In this document: one piece after another, positions 39,428 through 47,136 of the stretch
Layout: every line of letters begins with the position of its first letter
Position numbering within the stretch: position 1 is the first letter of the stretch
From: JBNKHH01 sp050290245
Lineage (GTDB): Bacteria; Pseudomonadota; Alphaproteobacteria; Rhodobacterales; Rhodobacteraceae
Assembly (NCBI GenBank): GCA_050290245.1
Contig: JBNKHH010000050.1
Coordinates: 1-47,136, forward strand
DNA: 47,136 bases
Direction of reading: 5' to 3'
Position numbers and translations under genes: made by a program
The notes under the pieces: generated by a model
The model's database searches: none
What the model saw: only the letters and a program-made list of their open reading frames with translations
What the model was told of the DNA's origin: nothing

Positions 39428-42217
39428 ATGGCCGACGGAGCATCCATCCCCCAGATCACTTTCTCGCTCGATGGCAAGGACGTCTCGGTCCCCGAAGGCA
39501 CCACCATCTGGGAGGCCGCGAACGGCCAGGGTCTCAGGATCCCGCATCTTTGCCACAAGCCCGAGCCGGGCTATCGCCCTGACGGCAACTGCCGGGCCTG
39601 CATGGTCGAGGTGGAGGGCGAGCGCACCCTGGTTGCGTCCTGCATCCGCCCCGTGGCTGAAGGTATGATCGTCAAAACCGACACGGAACGCGCTGAAAAG
39701 TCACGCAAACTCGTGACCGAGCTTTTGGTTTCCGACCAGCCTGTGCGTGACAAGGCTCACGACAAATCCTCGCATTTCTGGGATATGGCAGACCTGAACG
39801 GTGTGAGCGAAAGCCGCTTCCCGGCCATCGAAAAAACCCGCGTGCCCCTTCTCGACGACAGCCACGTCGCCATGAAGGTGAACCTCGACGCCTGTATCCA
39901 CTGTAACCTCTGCGTCCGCGCCTGCCGTGAAGTACAGGTCAACGATGTGATCGGCATGGCGGGGCGGGGTCATGACGCGCAGATCGTGTTCGACCAGAAC
40001 GACCCTATGGGCGCCTCGTCCTGTGTCGCCTGCGGCGAATGCGTTCAGGCCTGCCCGACGGGCGCGCTTATGCCGGCGACCGTGCTGGATGCCGACCAGG
40101 TGGGCGACAGCAAGGACTATGACACCGAAGTCGACAGCGTCTGCCCCTATTGCGGTGTCGGATGTCAGATCTCGTTCAAGGTCAAGGACGGAAAGATCAA
40201 GTATGTCGAGGGTATCGACGGTCCCGCCAACGAGAACCGGCTCTGTGTCAAAGGCCGCTTTGGGTTTGACTACATCCACCACCCGCACAGGCTGACCAAA
40301 CCGCTGATCCGGCGCGACGACGCGCCGGCCAAGGGCCTGAACGTCGATCCCGCAAATATCCTTACCCACTTCCGCGAAGCGACCTGGGACGAGGCGCTGG
40401 ACGCGGCAGCCGGTGGTCTTGCCAGACTGCGCGCGGACGACGGCCGTCGGGTGGCGGGCTTCGGTTCGGCCAAGTGTTCGAACGAAGAAGCCTATCTCTT
40501 CCAAAAGATGATCCGCCAGGGCTTTGGTCACAACAACGTCGACCACTGCACGCGGCTGTGCCACGCATCTTCGGTGGCCGCGCTGATGGAGAACGTCGGT
40601 TCGGGTGCCGTGACCGCGACTTTCAACGAGATCGAGAACGCGGACGTCGCCATTGCCATCGGCTGCAACCCGATTGAAAATCACCCCGTCGCTGCGACCT
40701 ATTTCAAACAGTTCGCCAAGCGCGGCGGCAAGCTGATCGTCATGGACCCCCGCGCAACGGGCCTGAAGCGCTATGCCAGCCACATGCTTCAGTTCAAGCC
40801 GGGCGGCGATGTCTCGATGCTGAACGCAATCATGCACACCATCGTCGAAGAGGGCCTTTACGACGAGCAGTACATCCAGGGCTATACCGAGAACTGGGAT
40901 GCCATGAAGGAGCATCTCAAGGGCTTCCCGCCCGAAAAGATGGCCGAGGTTTGCGGCATCGAAGCCGAGGTTTTGCGCGAGGTCGCCCGGACCTTTGCCG
41001 GGGCCAAGGCCGGCATGATCTTCTGGGGTATGGGCGTCAGCCAGCACATCCACGGCACCGACAACTCACGCTGCCTGATCAGCCTCGCGCTGATGACGGG
41101 GCAGGTGGGTCGCCCTGGCGCGGGGCTTCACCCGCTCCGAGGTCAGAACAACGTGCAGGGTGCCTCCGACGCGGGGCTGATCCCGATGTTCCTGCCCGAC
41201 TACCAGTCGGTCATGGATGACGGGGTGCGCTCGGCCTTTACCGAGGTCTGGAAGTCCGGCGACTTCTCGAACGAGAAGGGGCTGACCGTGGTCGAGATCA
41301 TGGATGCGATCCATGCGGGCGACATTCGCGGTATGTATATTCTGGGCGAAAACCCGGCCATGTCCGACCCCGATGCCGGCCACGCCCGCGATGCGCTGGC
41401 AAAGCTGGAGCACCTCGTGGTGCAGGACATCTTCCTGACCGAGACGGCAAACTACGCCGACGTGATTCTGCCGTCCTCGGCCTGGTACGAAAAAACCGGC
41501 ACCGTCACCAACACAAACCGGCAGGTCCAGATGGGCCGCCCGGTGGTGCCGCCTCCGGGCGAAGCCAGGGAAGACTGGTGGATCGAGGTTGAACTGGCCA
41601 AGCGTCTCGGTCTCGATTGGGATTACACCCACCCCAGCCAGGTCTTTGCCGAGATGAAGATGAACATGCACTCTCTCGATAATATCACCTGGGAGCGGCT
41701 TGAAAATTCTGCGGTGACCTATCCGTCGCTGTCGCCCGAAGATCCGGGCCAGCCCATCGTCTTTGGCGATGGTTTCCCGCGCGCAGGCGGTCGGGCCAGG
41801 TTCACGCCGGCAAATGTCATCCCGCCGGATGAGCTGCCGGATGCCGAGTATCCTTTCGTCCTGATTACCGGGCGTCAGCTGGAACATTGGCATACCGGTT
41901 CTATGACCCGGCGTGCAGCGGTGCTGGATGCGGTGGAACCCGAGGCAAACTGCTCGCTTCACCCGCGTACATTGCGCGATCTGGGCGTTGAGCCGGGCGA
42001 GTATATCCGCCTCACCACCCGTCGCGGTTCGATCACCGTCATGGCGCGCGCCGACCGGGCAGTGGCCGAGGGTAACGTGTTTCTTCCCTTCGCCTATGTC
42101 GAAGCAGCGGCCAACCTTCTGACGAACCCTTCACTGGACCCCTATGGCAAGATCCCCGAGTTCAAGTTCTCGGCGGTCCGTGTTGAAAAATCCGAAGACG
42201 TTATCGCGGCGGAATAG
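39428..42217 (+). CDS. Formate dehydrogenase alpha subunit (Mo/W, Fe-S)
   Basis: Catalytic subunit of 929 residues. N-terminal [2Fe-2S] domain (HLCHKPEPGYRPDGNCRAC, about 40-58, and SCIRP), then ferredoxin-type [4Fe-4S] pairs CIHCNLCVRAC (near 156) and CVACGECVQACPTG (near 199), and the catalytic [4Fe-4S] motif CPYCGVGC (near 238). The metal ligand is Cys in DHCTRLCHASSV (near 378), so it is a cysteine enzyme, not a selenocysteine one. It oxidises formate to CO2 in the cytoplasm. ATG follows the beta stop by one base. It ends at a clear terminator (42241-42268). No fdhD or small subunit lies in the window. Confidence 0.92.
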   Translation: MADGASIPQITFSLDGKDVSVPEGTTIWEAANGQGLRIPHLCHKPEPGYRPDGNCRACMVEVEGERTLVASCIRPVAEGMIVKTDTERAEKSRKLVTELLVSDQPVRDKAHDKSSHFWDMADLNGVSESRFPAIEKTRVPLLDDSHVAMKVNLDACIHCNLCVRACREVQVNDVIGMAGRGHDAQIVFDQNDPMGASSCVACGECVQACPTGALMPATVLDADQVGDSKDYDTEVDSVCPYCGVGCQISFKVKDGKIKYVEGIDGPANENRLCVKGRFGFDYIHHPHRLTKPLIRRDDAPAKGLNVDPANILTHFREATWDEALDAAAGGLARLRADDGRRVAGFGSAKCSNEEAYLFQKMIRQGFGHNNVDHCTRLCHASSVAALMENVGSGAVTATFNEIENADVAIAIGCNPIENHPVAATYFKQFAKRGGKLIVMDPRATGLKRYASHMLQFKPGGDVSMLNAIMHTIVEEGLYDEQYIQGYTENWDAMKEHLKGFPPEKMAEVCGIEAEVLREVARTFAGAKAGMIFWGMGVSQHIHGTDNSRCLISLALMTGQVGRPGAGLHPLRGQNNVQGASDAGLIPMFLPDYQSVMDDGVRSAFTEVWKSGDFSNEKGLTVVEIMDAIHAGDIRGMYILGENPAMSDPDAGHARDALAKLEHLVVQDIFLTETANYADVILPSSAWYEKTGTVTNTNRQVQMGRPVVPPPGEAREDWWIEVELAKRLGLDWDYTHPSQVFAEMKMNMHSLDNITWERLENSAVTYPSLSPEDPGQPIVFGDGFPRAGGRARFTPANVIPPDELPDAEYPFVLITGRQLEHWHTGSMTRRAAVLDAVEPEANCSLHPRTLRDLGVEPGEYIRLTTRRGSITVMARADRAVAEGNVFLPFAYVEAAANLLTNPSLDPYGKIPEFKFSAVRVEKSEDVIAAE

Positions 42218-42240
42218 GGTCGTCTTCCCTGAGAAAGATT

Positions 42241-42268
42241 GGCCGGTCCCTACGGGTCCGGCCTTTTT
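42241..42268 (+). terminator. Intrinsic terminator after formate dehydrogenase
   Basis: Stem GGCCGG-T-CCC with GGG-T-CCGGCC (42241-42263) closed by a three-base TAC loop, followed by TTTTT. Typical Rho-independent terminator for the plus-strand fdh transcript. Confidence 0.88.
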
Positions 42269-42273
42269 GATAC

Positions 42274-42297
42274 GAAAAGGGCCGGCAGCGCCGGCCC
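42274..42297 (-). terminator. Intrinsic terminator for the minus-strand lipoprotein gene
   Basis: Eight-base stem GGGCCGGC (42279-42286) and GCCGGCCC (42290-42297) with a three-base loop. On the minus strand it is followed by TTTTC. It stands back to back with the fdh terminator, insulating the convergent genes. Confidence 0.8.
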
Positions 42298-42325
42298 TGA
42301 TCAGGTTTACACGAGGGGGGAAATC

Positions 42326-42889
42326 TTACATCGCGCCGCGGATGCGCTGAGCCACCAACGGGTCTTTGGCGCTTTTCAGCATGATGGATAGCATCTGCGA
42401 CTTGCTCGCGCCGCAGGCGGTCTTGCGCGTGTCGAATTCGCCGGGGCGGAAGAAGCCGCGCTTGGTGCGCTTCAGCGCAAAGCAGCCCGCGAAATAGACA
42501 CCGGGGTTGCCGACGCGGGTCGCACCGATGCCGGCGCCGTGGGGCCCGAAGGTGAATTCGTTGATGGTGTTGGTGCAGATCGGGCCAGCGCAGGACATCA
42601 TGCGGGCCAGGTGGAATTCATACTGGCCGGGCAGGAAGCCATTGTGCCAGACAAGATAGCCCGAGCCCATCTTCTCCCAACCCATATCGTAGTAGCGTTC
42701 CTGCAGCGGCGCGCTGAGATTGCGCATCATGAACGAAGTCATGCGGTTGCCGGGTATGTCCTTTACGTCAATCCAGGAATAGACCACCGAGCGTTTGGAA
42801 TAGTCGGTGATCGTGGTGCCTCCGCCGGCACATCCCATCAGGATCAGGGAAAAGGCGACGAGGAGAAATCGAGACATGAAACGGGGCAT
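42326..42889 (-). CDS. Hypothetical lipoprotein
   Basis: Secreted lipoprotein of 187 residues, unknown function. ATG 42889 gives a signal with the lipobox LILMGC, so the mature protein starts at Cys and is anchored in a membrane. The mature part contains four more cysteines (SCAGPIC, AGCFAL, TACGAS), probably disulfide-bonded, and motifs such as LVWHNGFLPGQYEFHLARM and NTINEFTFGPHG. A second Met four residues later is also a possible start. No close family comes to mind. It is convergent with formate dehydrogenase and not part of that operon. Confidence 0.75.
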   Translation of the reverse strand: MPRFMSRFLLVAFSLILMGCAGGGTTITDYSKRSVVYSWIDVKDIPGNRMTSFMMRNLSAPLQERYYDMGWEKMGSGYLVWHNGFLPGQYEFHLARMMSCAGPICTNTINEFTFGPHGAGIGATRVGNPGVYFAGCFALKRTKRGFFRPGEFDTRKTACGASKSQMLSIMLKSAKDPLVAQRIRGAM

Positions 42890-43181
42890 TCGGGAAATCC
42901 TTACGTTTTTCAAATCAGTTGTCCCTGTTTCTCCGGGTAATGTGGCAGGAATTGGGAGGATTGTTGCTAATATCAGGACAACACCGCTGGTTGGTTTGAG
43001 CTTTTCCGCCGTGCCATTCTCCAATTTGGCCAAGAGTTTTGCGCTGCATGGCAGGATAAGGCGACTTGATCTTTTTGCGGCGGTATGAAGGGGTGGTCAT
43101 CGGGTGTACTACCGTATGCAATATCTGCCAGAACCGTGCCGAGGTAACGGCAGATGAAAACAAGATGATAGGGAGGCTAAC
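42890..43181. other. Divergent gap between the lipoprotein and reductase-like genes
   Basis: 292 bases with no gene I would support. Presumably both promoters lie here. I see a GGAGG ribosome site for the TTG start at 43182 but no clear repeat, operator or RNA. Confidence 0.6.
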
Positions 43182-44222
43182 TTGCGTATTCTGATCCTCG
43201 GGGCCTCTTACGGCTCGCTTCTGTCCACGAAACTGTTGATGGCAGGCCATGATGTGACGCTGGTCTGCATGCCGGCCGAGGCCGAATTGATCAACGCGGA
43301 AGGCACCACGGTGCGTATGACGCTGCGGGGCGAGAGCGAACCGCGCCTGTTGAAATCCGGTGACCAGCCGGGAGTGCTTGATGCCGTGGTCCCGGCCGAT
43401 GCGGACCCTGCGACCTATGACCTTGTCGCCATGGCCATGCAGGAGCCTCAGTACCGTGCGCCCGAAATCCGCGACCTGCTGGCGCGGATCGGGGCCGCCA
43501 AGGTGCCCTGCATGTCGATCATGAACATGCCGCCGTTGAGCTATCTGCGCCGCATCCCGGCGATCCAGGATGTTGATCTGGCGGATTGTTTTGCCGATGC
43601 ATCGGTCTGGGATCCGATCGAACCCGCGCTGATGACGCTGTGCTCACCGGACCCGCAGGCCTTCCGGCCACCGGAAGAGGGGTTGAACTTTCTCCACGTC
43701 GGCCTGCCCACCAATTTCAAGGCGGCCGCCTTTGATGACCCGGCACATACGGCCATCCTGAAGACGCTGGAAGCTGATATCGCCGCCGTCACGCTTGACG
43801 GCAAGGATGTGCCGGTCAAACTGCGCGTTCACGACAGCCCTTTCGTGCCTTTTGCCAAGTGGTCGATGCTGCTGACGGGGAATTATCGTTGCATCCTGCC
43901 TGATGGCATCCGCCCGATCAAAGAGGCGGTTCATTCCGACATCGCGGCGTCCGAAGCGGTCTATGCCTGGGTGGATGAACTGGTCCGAAAACTCGGCGCG
44001 GGCGAGGGCGATGCGGTGCCCTTTGCCAAATATGCCAATGCTGCCCAATCCTTGCTCAAGCCGTCCTCGGCCGCGCGTGCGATCGACGCGGGCGCGCCGA
44101 TGATCGAACGGGTCGACAGGTTGGTGCAAAAGCTTGGGGCATCGGTTGGAATGCAATCCGACACCGTCGACGAAACGGTTCGGATCGTCGATGCAAGGCT
44201 TGCTGAAAACCAAAATAAATAA
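43182..44222 (+). CDS. Ketopantoate-reductase-like (PanE/ApbA fold) protein
   Basis: Rossmann-fold protein of 346 residues. The N-terminus MRILILGASYGSLLSTKLL is the dinucleotide motif with GASYGS in place of the usual GxGxxG, then VTLVCMP and VAMAMQEPQY. The C-terminal helical domain includes SLLKPSSAARAID and ERVDRLVQKLG. It resembles 2-dehydropantoate 2-reductases but the changed glycine loop makes cofactor use and substrate uncertain. The start is TTG 43182 with GGAGG seven bases upstream. It is convergent with ppc (five bases between stops). It lies between formate dehydrogenase and a likely serine-cycle group, so a C1-linked role is possible but not shown. Confidence 0.72.
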   Translation: MRILILGASYGSLLSTKLLMAGHDVTLVCMPAEAELINAEGTTVRMTLRGESEPRLLKSGDQPGVLDAVVPADADPATYDLVAMAMQEPQYRAPEIRDLLARIGAAKVPCMSIMNMPPLSYLRRIPAIQDVDLADCFADASVWDPIEPALMTLCSPDPQAFRPPEEGLNFLHVGLPTNFKAAAFDDPAHTAILKTLEADIAAVTLDGKDVPVKLRVHDSPFVPFAKWSMLLTGNYRCILPDGIRPIKEAVHSDIAASEAVYAWVDELVRKLGAGEGDAVPFAKYANAAQSLLKPSSAARAIDAGAPMIERVDRLVQKLGASVGMQSDTVDETVRIVDARLAENQNK

Positions 44223-44227
44223 GGTGC

Positions 44228-46921
44228 TTACCCGGTATTCCTCAGGCCGGACGCGACACCGTTGATCGACAAAAGCAAACCACGCATGATGCGTTCTTCG
44301 TCCTGGCCGGAGCGCACGCGCCGCAGCATTTCGACCTGCATGTGGTTCAGCGGATCGAGATAGGGGCTGCGGCGGCGCAGCGCGGCCGCCCGGTCCGTCG
44401 ATCCTGACTCGCCGACGGGGCGATCGGTAATCATCTCAAGAGCCTCGACCGCGAGCTTCCACTCGGTTTCGATCCTGCCGAAGATCTTCTTGCGCAGATC
44501 CGCGTCCTCGACCAGTTCGGCATAGCACGAGGCAATCGACAGGTCGGCGCGTTCCGAGATCGTCTCGATCTTTGAGATCAACATGCGGAAGAAGGGCCAG
44601 GTCCGGTACAGGTCGCGCAGCGTTTCTTTGCCCTTGGGCCCGGCATCCTTCATCCAGTCCGAGATCGCGGTTCCGAACCCGTACCAGCCCGGCAGCATGA
44701 TACGGCACTGTGCCCAGGAAAAGACCCAGGGGATGGCGCGCAGGGCCGTGATCTCGCGGGTCTTCGAGCGCGACGCGGGGCGCGAGCCGATATTCAGCGA
44801 GGCGATCTCATTGATGATGGTGCAGGACCAGAAGAAATCTTCGAACCCCGGTGTTTCATAGACCAGGCCGCGGTAGGTTTCGAAGGCCTTTGCGGACAGG
44901 GTCTCCATGATCCGCTCGCCATGGGCCGGGGCCAATTTGCCCTTGGTGAACAGCGAGGCTTCGACGGTGGCGGCGACGACGGTCTCCAGGTGGGCGCGGC
45001 CGATATCGCGCTGCGAATAATGGGACGAAATCACCTCGCCCTGTTCAGTCAGTCGGACCTGGCCATCCACGGCTCCGGCGGGCTGGGCAAGGATCGCTTC
45101 GCGGACCGAGCCGCCCCCGCGCCCGACCGAGCCGCCGCGCCCGTGAAACAGGCGCAGGCGAATGCCGTGATCGCCGTAGAGCTCTACAAGTTCCCGTTCG
45201 GCCTTGTAGAGTTCCCAGTTCGACGTGACAAAGCCGCCGTCCTTGTTGGAATCCGAATAGCCCAGCATGATCTCCTGGACATCGTTCTGCCAGGCGAGGA
45301 TCTGCCGGTATTCGGGCATGTCCAAAAGCGACTTCATGACTGTCGCACCGTTGCGCAGGTCTTCGATCGTCTCGAACAGGGGTACGACGCGCAGACCCCG
45401 GTCGTCGGCGCTGGCGGCAAGCCCGGTTTCCTTTAGCAGGACGACGAGCTCCAGAATGTCCGACGCTGAGGTGCAGTTGGAAATGATCGCACAGGCAATG
45501 GCCTTGCGGCCGAAGGTGCTGCGGGTCCGGCGCGCCTCGTTGAAGACGGCCAGTTCTTTTTCGGTGGTCTCCGAATAGCCGTGGTAGGGGCGGATCAGGT
45601 GGCGCGCCGACGCAAGTTCCGTGCGAAGAACCGCGATGCGCGACATCTCGTCCAATCCGTCGTAACCGGGTTGCCCGGCAGCCTCCAGAAGCTCGGCGAT
45701 CGTTGCCTCGTGCACCGCAGAGTTCTGACGCAAGTCGACGGTGGCCAGGTGAAAGCCAAAGGATTTGACCTTGCGGCGCAGGCGCAACAGCCGCCCCTTG
45801 GCAGTTGCGGTCGCCTGGTTCTGGCGCAGAGAGGCGTCGATTGCATCCAGGTCCATCAGGAATTCGGCGGGCTTGTCATAGGGGTCGGCCGGGAACACAT
45901 CGCGTTTTGCCCGGGCCTCGGGGACCAGATTGGCCAGCGTCGCCGCAAGGCGTGCGTAGATGCTGATCAGGACGCGCCGATACGGCTCGTCCTGGCGATG
46001 TGGGGAGTTATCGTTCGAGGCCTCGGACATGGCCGCGATCTCGTCGCTGACGGGGACCACGCGCGTCGACATCGAGAGTTCGCCGCCCAGTGCGTGCACC
46101 TCGTCGAGATAGTGCTGCATGGCGTAATGCGCCTGCAGGCGGAAGGCGTCGCACAGGGTCTCGTCGGTCACGAAGGGATTGCCGTCCCTGTCGCCGCCGA
46201 TCCAGCTGCCGATCCTGAGGAAAGCCATCAAGTCGTCCGAGCGCAGCGTGTCTTCGACAAGGCCGTGGATTCGCGGGACCGCGTCGAAAAAGGTGTCGTA
46301 ATAACCAAGCCCGTTGCGGATCTCGTCCTGAACGGTCAGCCGCGCCCGGCGCAGAAGGTGGGTTTGCCAGAGGATTTCAATTTCGCGCGCGATGTCCGAT
46401 TCAAGGTCGGTGTGATCGCGTGGGGCAGGGGACTTCGCCAGTTCGTGCAGAGCGCGGGCGATGGCGAATTCGGCTCGCATCGTGCTTTGGCGCCGAATCT
46501 CGGTCGGGTGGGCGGTCAGGACCGGGCTGATGAGGGCGCCTTGGAAAAAATTCCTGAGCGCCTCGGGCGACCCGACGGCCGTTGCCGCGCGGGCAAGGAT
46601 GTCTTCCAGGGATTCGCTGTTGGTCTGGCCCTCGGACTGCAACAGGGCTTCATCTTCGGTCAGGTTCAGCAGGTGCAGGTAATAGGTAAAGGCCCGGAGC
46701 GACTGGATCATTTCCTCGACCGGGAGCGCCCCGATGATGGATTGGACACGCTCGTAGTCTTCTCTGCTGCCGTTTTCGTGGAAGCGCACAGAGGATTTGC
46801 GGATATCCTCGACGGTGTCGAAGGCCTTGCCGCCCTCCTGCGCGCGCAGCACGTCGCCGAGAAGTCTGCCGAGAAACCGGATGCCATCATCCGCGGACGC
46901 TTTTTTGTCGCTGTCTACCAT
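44228..46921 (-). CDS. ppc: Phosphoenolpyruvate carboxylase
   Basis: PEP carboxylase of 897 residues, forming oxaloacetate from PEP and bicarbonate. Catalytic His138 is in SPVLTAHPTEIRRQ. Further blocks are GGDRDGNPFVT, MLGYSDSNKDGGF, LFHGRGGSVGRGGG and the exact family C-terminus NGVASGLRNTG. The start at ATG 46921 (MVDSDKKASAD) was chosen because upstream Met codons at 46966 and 46978 would run through a perfect hairpin and read MRAPRGPSS. It follows a SucD/MtkB-like gene on the same strand after 78 bases, the order seen in the serine cycle, where PEP carboxylase assimilates CO2 before malyl-CoA is made. Confidence 0.95.
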   Translation of the reverse strand: MVDSDKKASADDGIRFLGRLLGDVLRAQEGGKAFDTVEDIRKSSVRFHENGSREDYERVQSIIGALPVEEMIQSLRAFTYYLHLLNLTEDEALLQSEGQTNSESLEDILARAATAVGSPEALRNFFQGALISPVLTAHPTEIRRQSTMRAEFAIARALHELAKSPAPRDHTDLESDIAREIEILWQTHLLRRARLTVQDEIRNGLGYYDTFFDAVPRIHGLVEDTLRSDDLMAFLRIGSWIGGDRDGNPFVTDETLCDAFRLQAHYAMQHYLDEVHALGGELSMSTRVVPVSDEIAAMSEASNDNSPHRQDEPYRRVLISIYARLAATLANLVPEARAKRDVFPADPYDKPAEFLMDLDAIDASLRQNQATATAKGRLLRLRRKVKSFGFHLATVDLRQNSAVHEATIAELLEAAGQPGYDGLDEMSRIAVLRTELASARHLIRPYHGYSETTEKELAVFNEARRTRSTFGRKAIACAIISNCTSASDILELVVLLKETGLAASADDRGLRVVPLFETIEDLRNGATVMKSLLDMPEYRQILAWQNDVQEIMLGYSDSNKDGGFVTSNWELYKAERELVELYGDHGIRLRLFHGRGGSVGRGGGSVREAILAQPAGAVDGQVRLTEQGEVISSHYSQRDIGRAHLETVVAATVEASLFTKGKLAPAHGERIMETLSAKAFETYRGLVYETPGFEDFFWSCTIINEIASLNIGSRPASRSKTREITALRAIPWVFSWAQCRIMLPGWYGFGTAISDWMKDAGPKGKETLRDLYRTWPFFRMLISKIETISERADLSIASCYAELVEDADLRKKIFGRIETEWKLAVEALEMITDRPVGESGSTDRAAALRRRSPYLDPLNHMQVEMLRRVRSGQDEERIMRGLLLSINGVASGLRNTG

Positions 46922-46943
46922 GTTTCGATGCTTGCCAAATGAA

Positions 46944-46964
46944 GAGGGCCCGCGTGGGGCCCTC
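46944..46964 (-). terminator. Hairpin in the leader between the SucD/MtkB-like gene and ppc
   Basis: Eight-base perfect stem GAGGGCCC (46944-46951) and GGGCCCTC (46957-46964) with a five-base loop, followed on the minus strand by TTCATTTGG. T-run is short, so this is an attenuator or processing site more than a full terminator. Confidence 0.55.
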
Positions 46965-46999
46965 ATTTGATAGCGCAAACATGAGTGGAAGTTAAGGCA

Positions 47000-47136
47000 T
47001 CACCCGATTGCCTCGAGCATTGCCTCGCCGAGTCCGGCGGGGCTTTCTGCGACGGTGATGCCTGCGGATCGCATGGCTTCGATCTTGTCTTCGGCGCCGC
47101 CCTTGCCGCCGGCGACGATGGCGCCGGCGTGGCCCA
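47000..47136 (-). CDS. SucD/MtkB-like CoA ligase alpha subunit, C-terminal end
   Basis: Partial gene; the 5' part lies beyond the window. The 44 visible residues GHAGAIVAGGKGGAEDKIEAM and ITVAESPAGLGEAMLEAIG are the C-terminus of a succinate/malate-CoA ligase alpha subunit, with the phosphorylated His in GHAG at the window edge. Compared with the SucD-like gene at 34595 (GHAGTLSVLGAM) it has the conventional AIVAGGKG. Because ppc follows, malate-CoA ligase (mtkB) of the serine cycle is likely, but plain sucD cannot be excluded from so short a piece. Confidence 0.8.
   Translation of the reverse strand, partial: GHAGAIVAGGKGGAEDKIEAMRSAGITVAESPAGLGEAMLEAIG

Noticed and set aside
40535..40580. 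Selenocysteine in formate dehydrogenase
   Set aside because: The catalytic position in DHCTRLCHASS is encoded by a normal Cys codon (TGC/TGT), not TGA.
39701..41053. 450-codon minus-strand frame opposite the formate dehydrogenase alpha gene
   Set aside because: The plus-strand product has all Fe-S and catalytic motifs; the minus-strand translation has no family features. Long shadow frames are common at this GC content.
45581..46942. 453-codon plus-strand frame opposite ppc
   Set aside because: Pure antisense of PEP carboxylase, with Val/Gln-rich translation and no known motif.
1..47136. Prophage, insertion sequence, CRISPR array or toxin-antitoxin pair
   Set aside because: Apart from the decayed PrtN-like gene, I found no integrase, transposase, regular spaced repeats, or toxin/antitoxin signatures.

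Overview
The window looks like chromosomal DNA from an alphaproteobacterium of the Rhodobacterales (roseobacter/Rhodobacteraceae type). This rests on the high GC content, the complete soxRSVXYZABCDEF-type cluster with divergent soxRS and soxV, the Paracoccus-style soxG/soxH-like metallo-hydrolases, and the linked one-carbon genes. No rRNA, tRNA, CRISPR array or intact mobile element was recognised. All functions are read from motifs and family memory; no searches were run.

Layout. (1) 1-1817: the end of a GlcD-type flavin oxidase, then dusA. Between them is a decayed PrtN-like gene with an internal stop, probably the scar of an integrative element at the dusA 5' end. (2) 1819-6400, minus strand: a sugar/uronic acid operon with a uronate-lactone hydrolase (SMP-30 family), a 53-codon small gene, an alpha/beta hydrolase, uronate dehydrogenase, an SDR and an aldo/keto reductase. 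(3) 6485-20643: the thiosulfate/sulfide oxidation locus. Minus strand: soxT, soxR, soxS. Plus strand: soxV, soxX-Y-Z-A, a strong hairpin, soxB-C-D-E-F and a DUF302 gene. Then convergent soxG-soxH-like hydrolases and a 64-residue helical protein. Two near-identical dyads of the form ATTC-N8-GAAT, upstream of soxX and upstream of soxG, look like operators for the persulfide-sensing ArsR repressor (SoxR/SqrR type). (4) 20644-29212, minus strand: a sugar-acid operon (ilvD-type dehydratase, a 45-codon ORF, two DapA-family lyases, an RraA-like protein, a XylX-like FAH protein, 2,5-dioxovalerate dehydrogenase, a permease), facing a GntR regulator at 29490-30206. (5) 30377-34584, minus strand: two paralogous half-size permeases overlapping an SDR gene, NhaA and a quinone oxidoreductase. 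(6) 34595-42217: a divergent SucCD-like acyl-CoA ligase pair, a LysR regulator, and a two-subunit NAD-dependent formate dehydrogenase (FDH1 type). (7) 42326-47136: a lipoprotein, a ketopantoate-reductase-like protein, PEP carboxylase, and the end of a second SucD/MtkB-like gene, an order that recalls serine-cycle mtkA-mtkB-ppc.

How it fits together. Uronates and probably pentonates and aldarates are oxidised and dehydrated to 2,5-dioxovalerate and then 2-oxoglutarate. The upper genes (region 2) and lower genes (region 4) lie on either side of the sox locus. The sox locus oxidises reduced sulfur in the periplasm and feeds electrons to c-type cytochromes. Region 6-7 suggests formate oxidation to CO2 with NADH formation and C1 assimilation through PEP carboxylase and malate-CoA ligase. 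Together this suggests a mixotroph that combines plant- or algae-derived sugar acids with lithotrophic sulfur and C1 energy.
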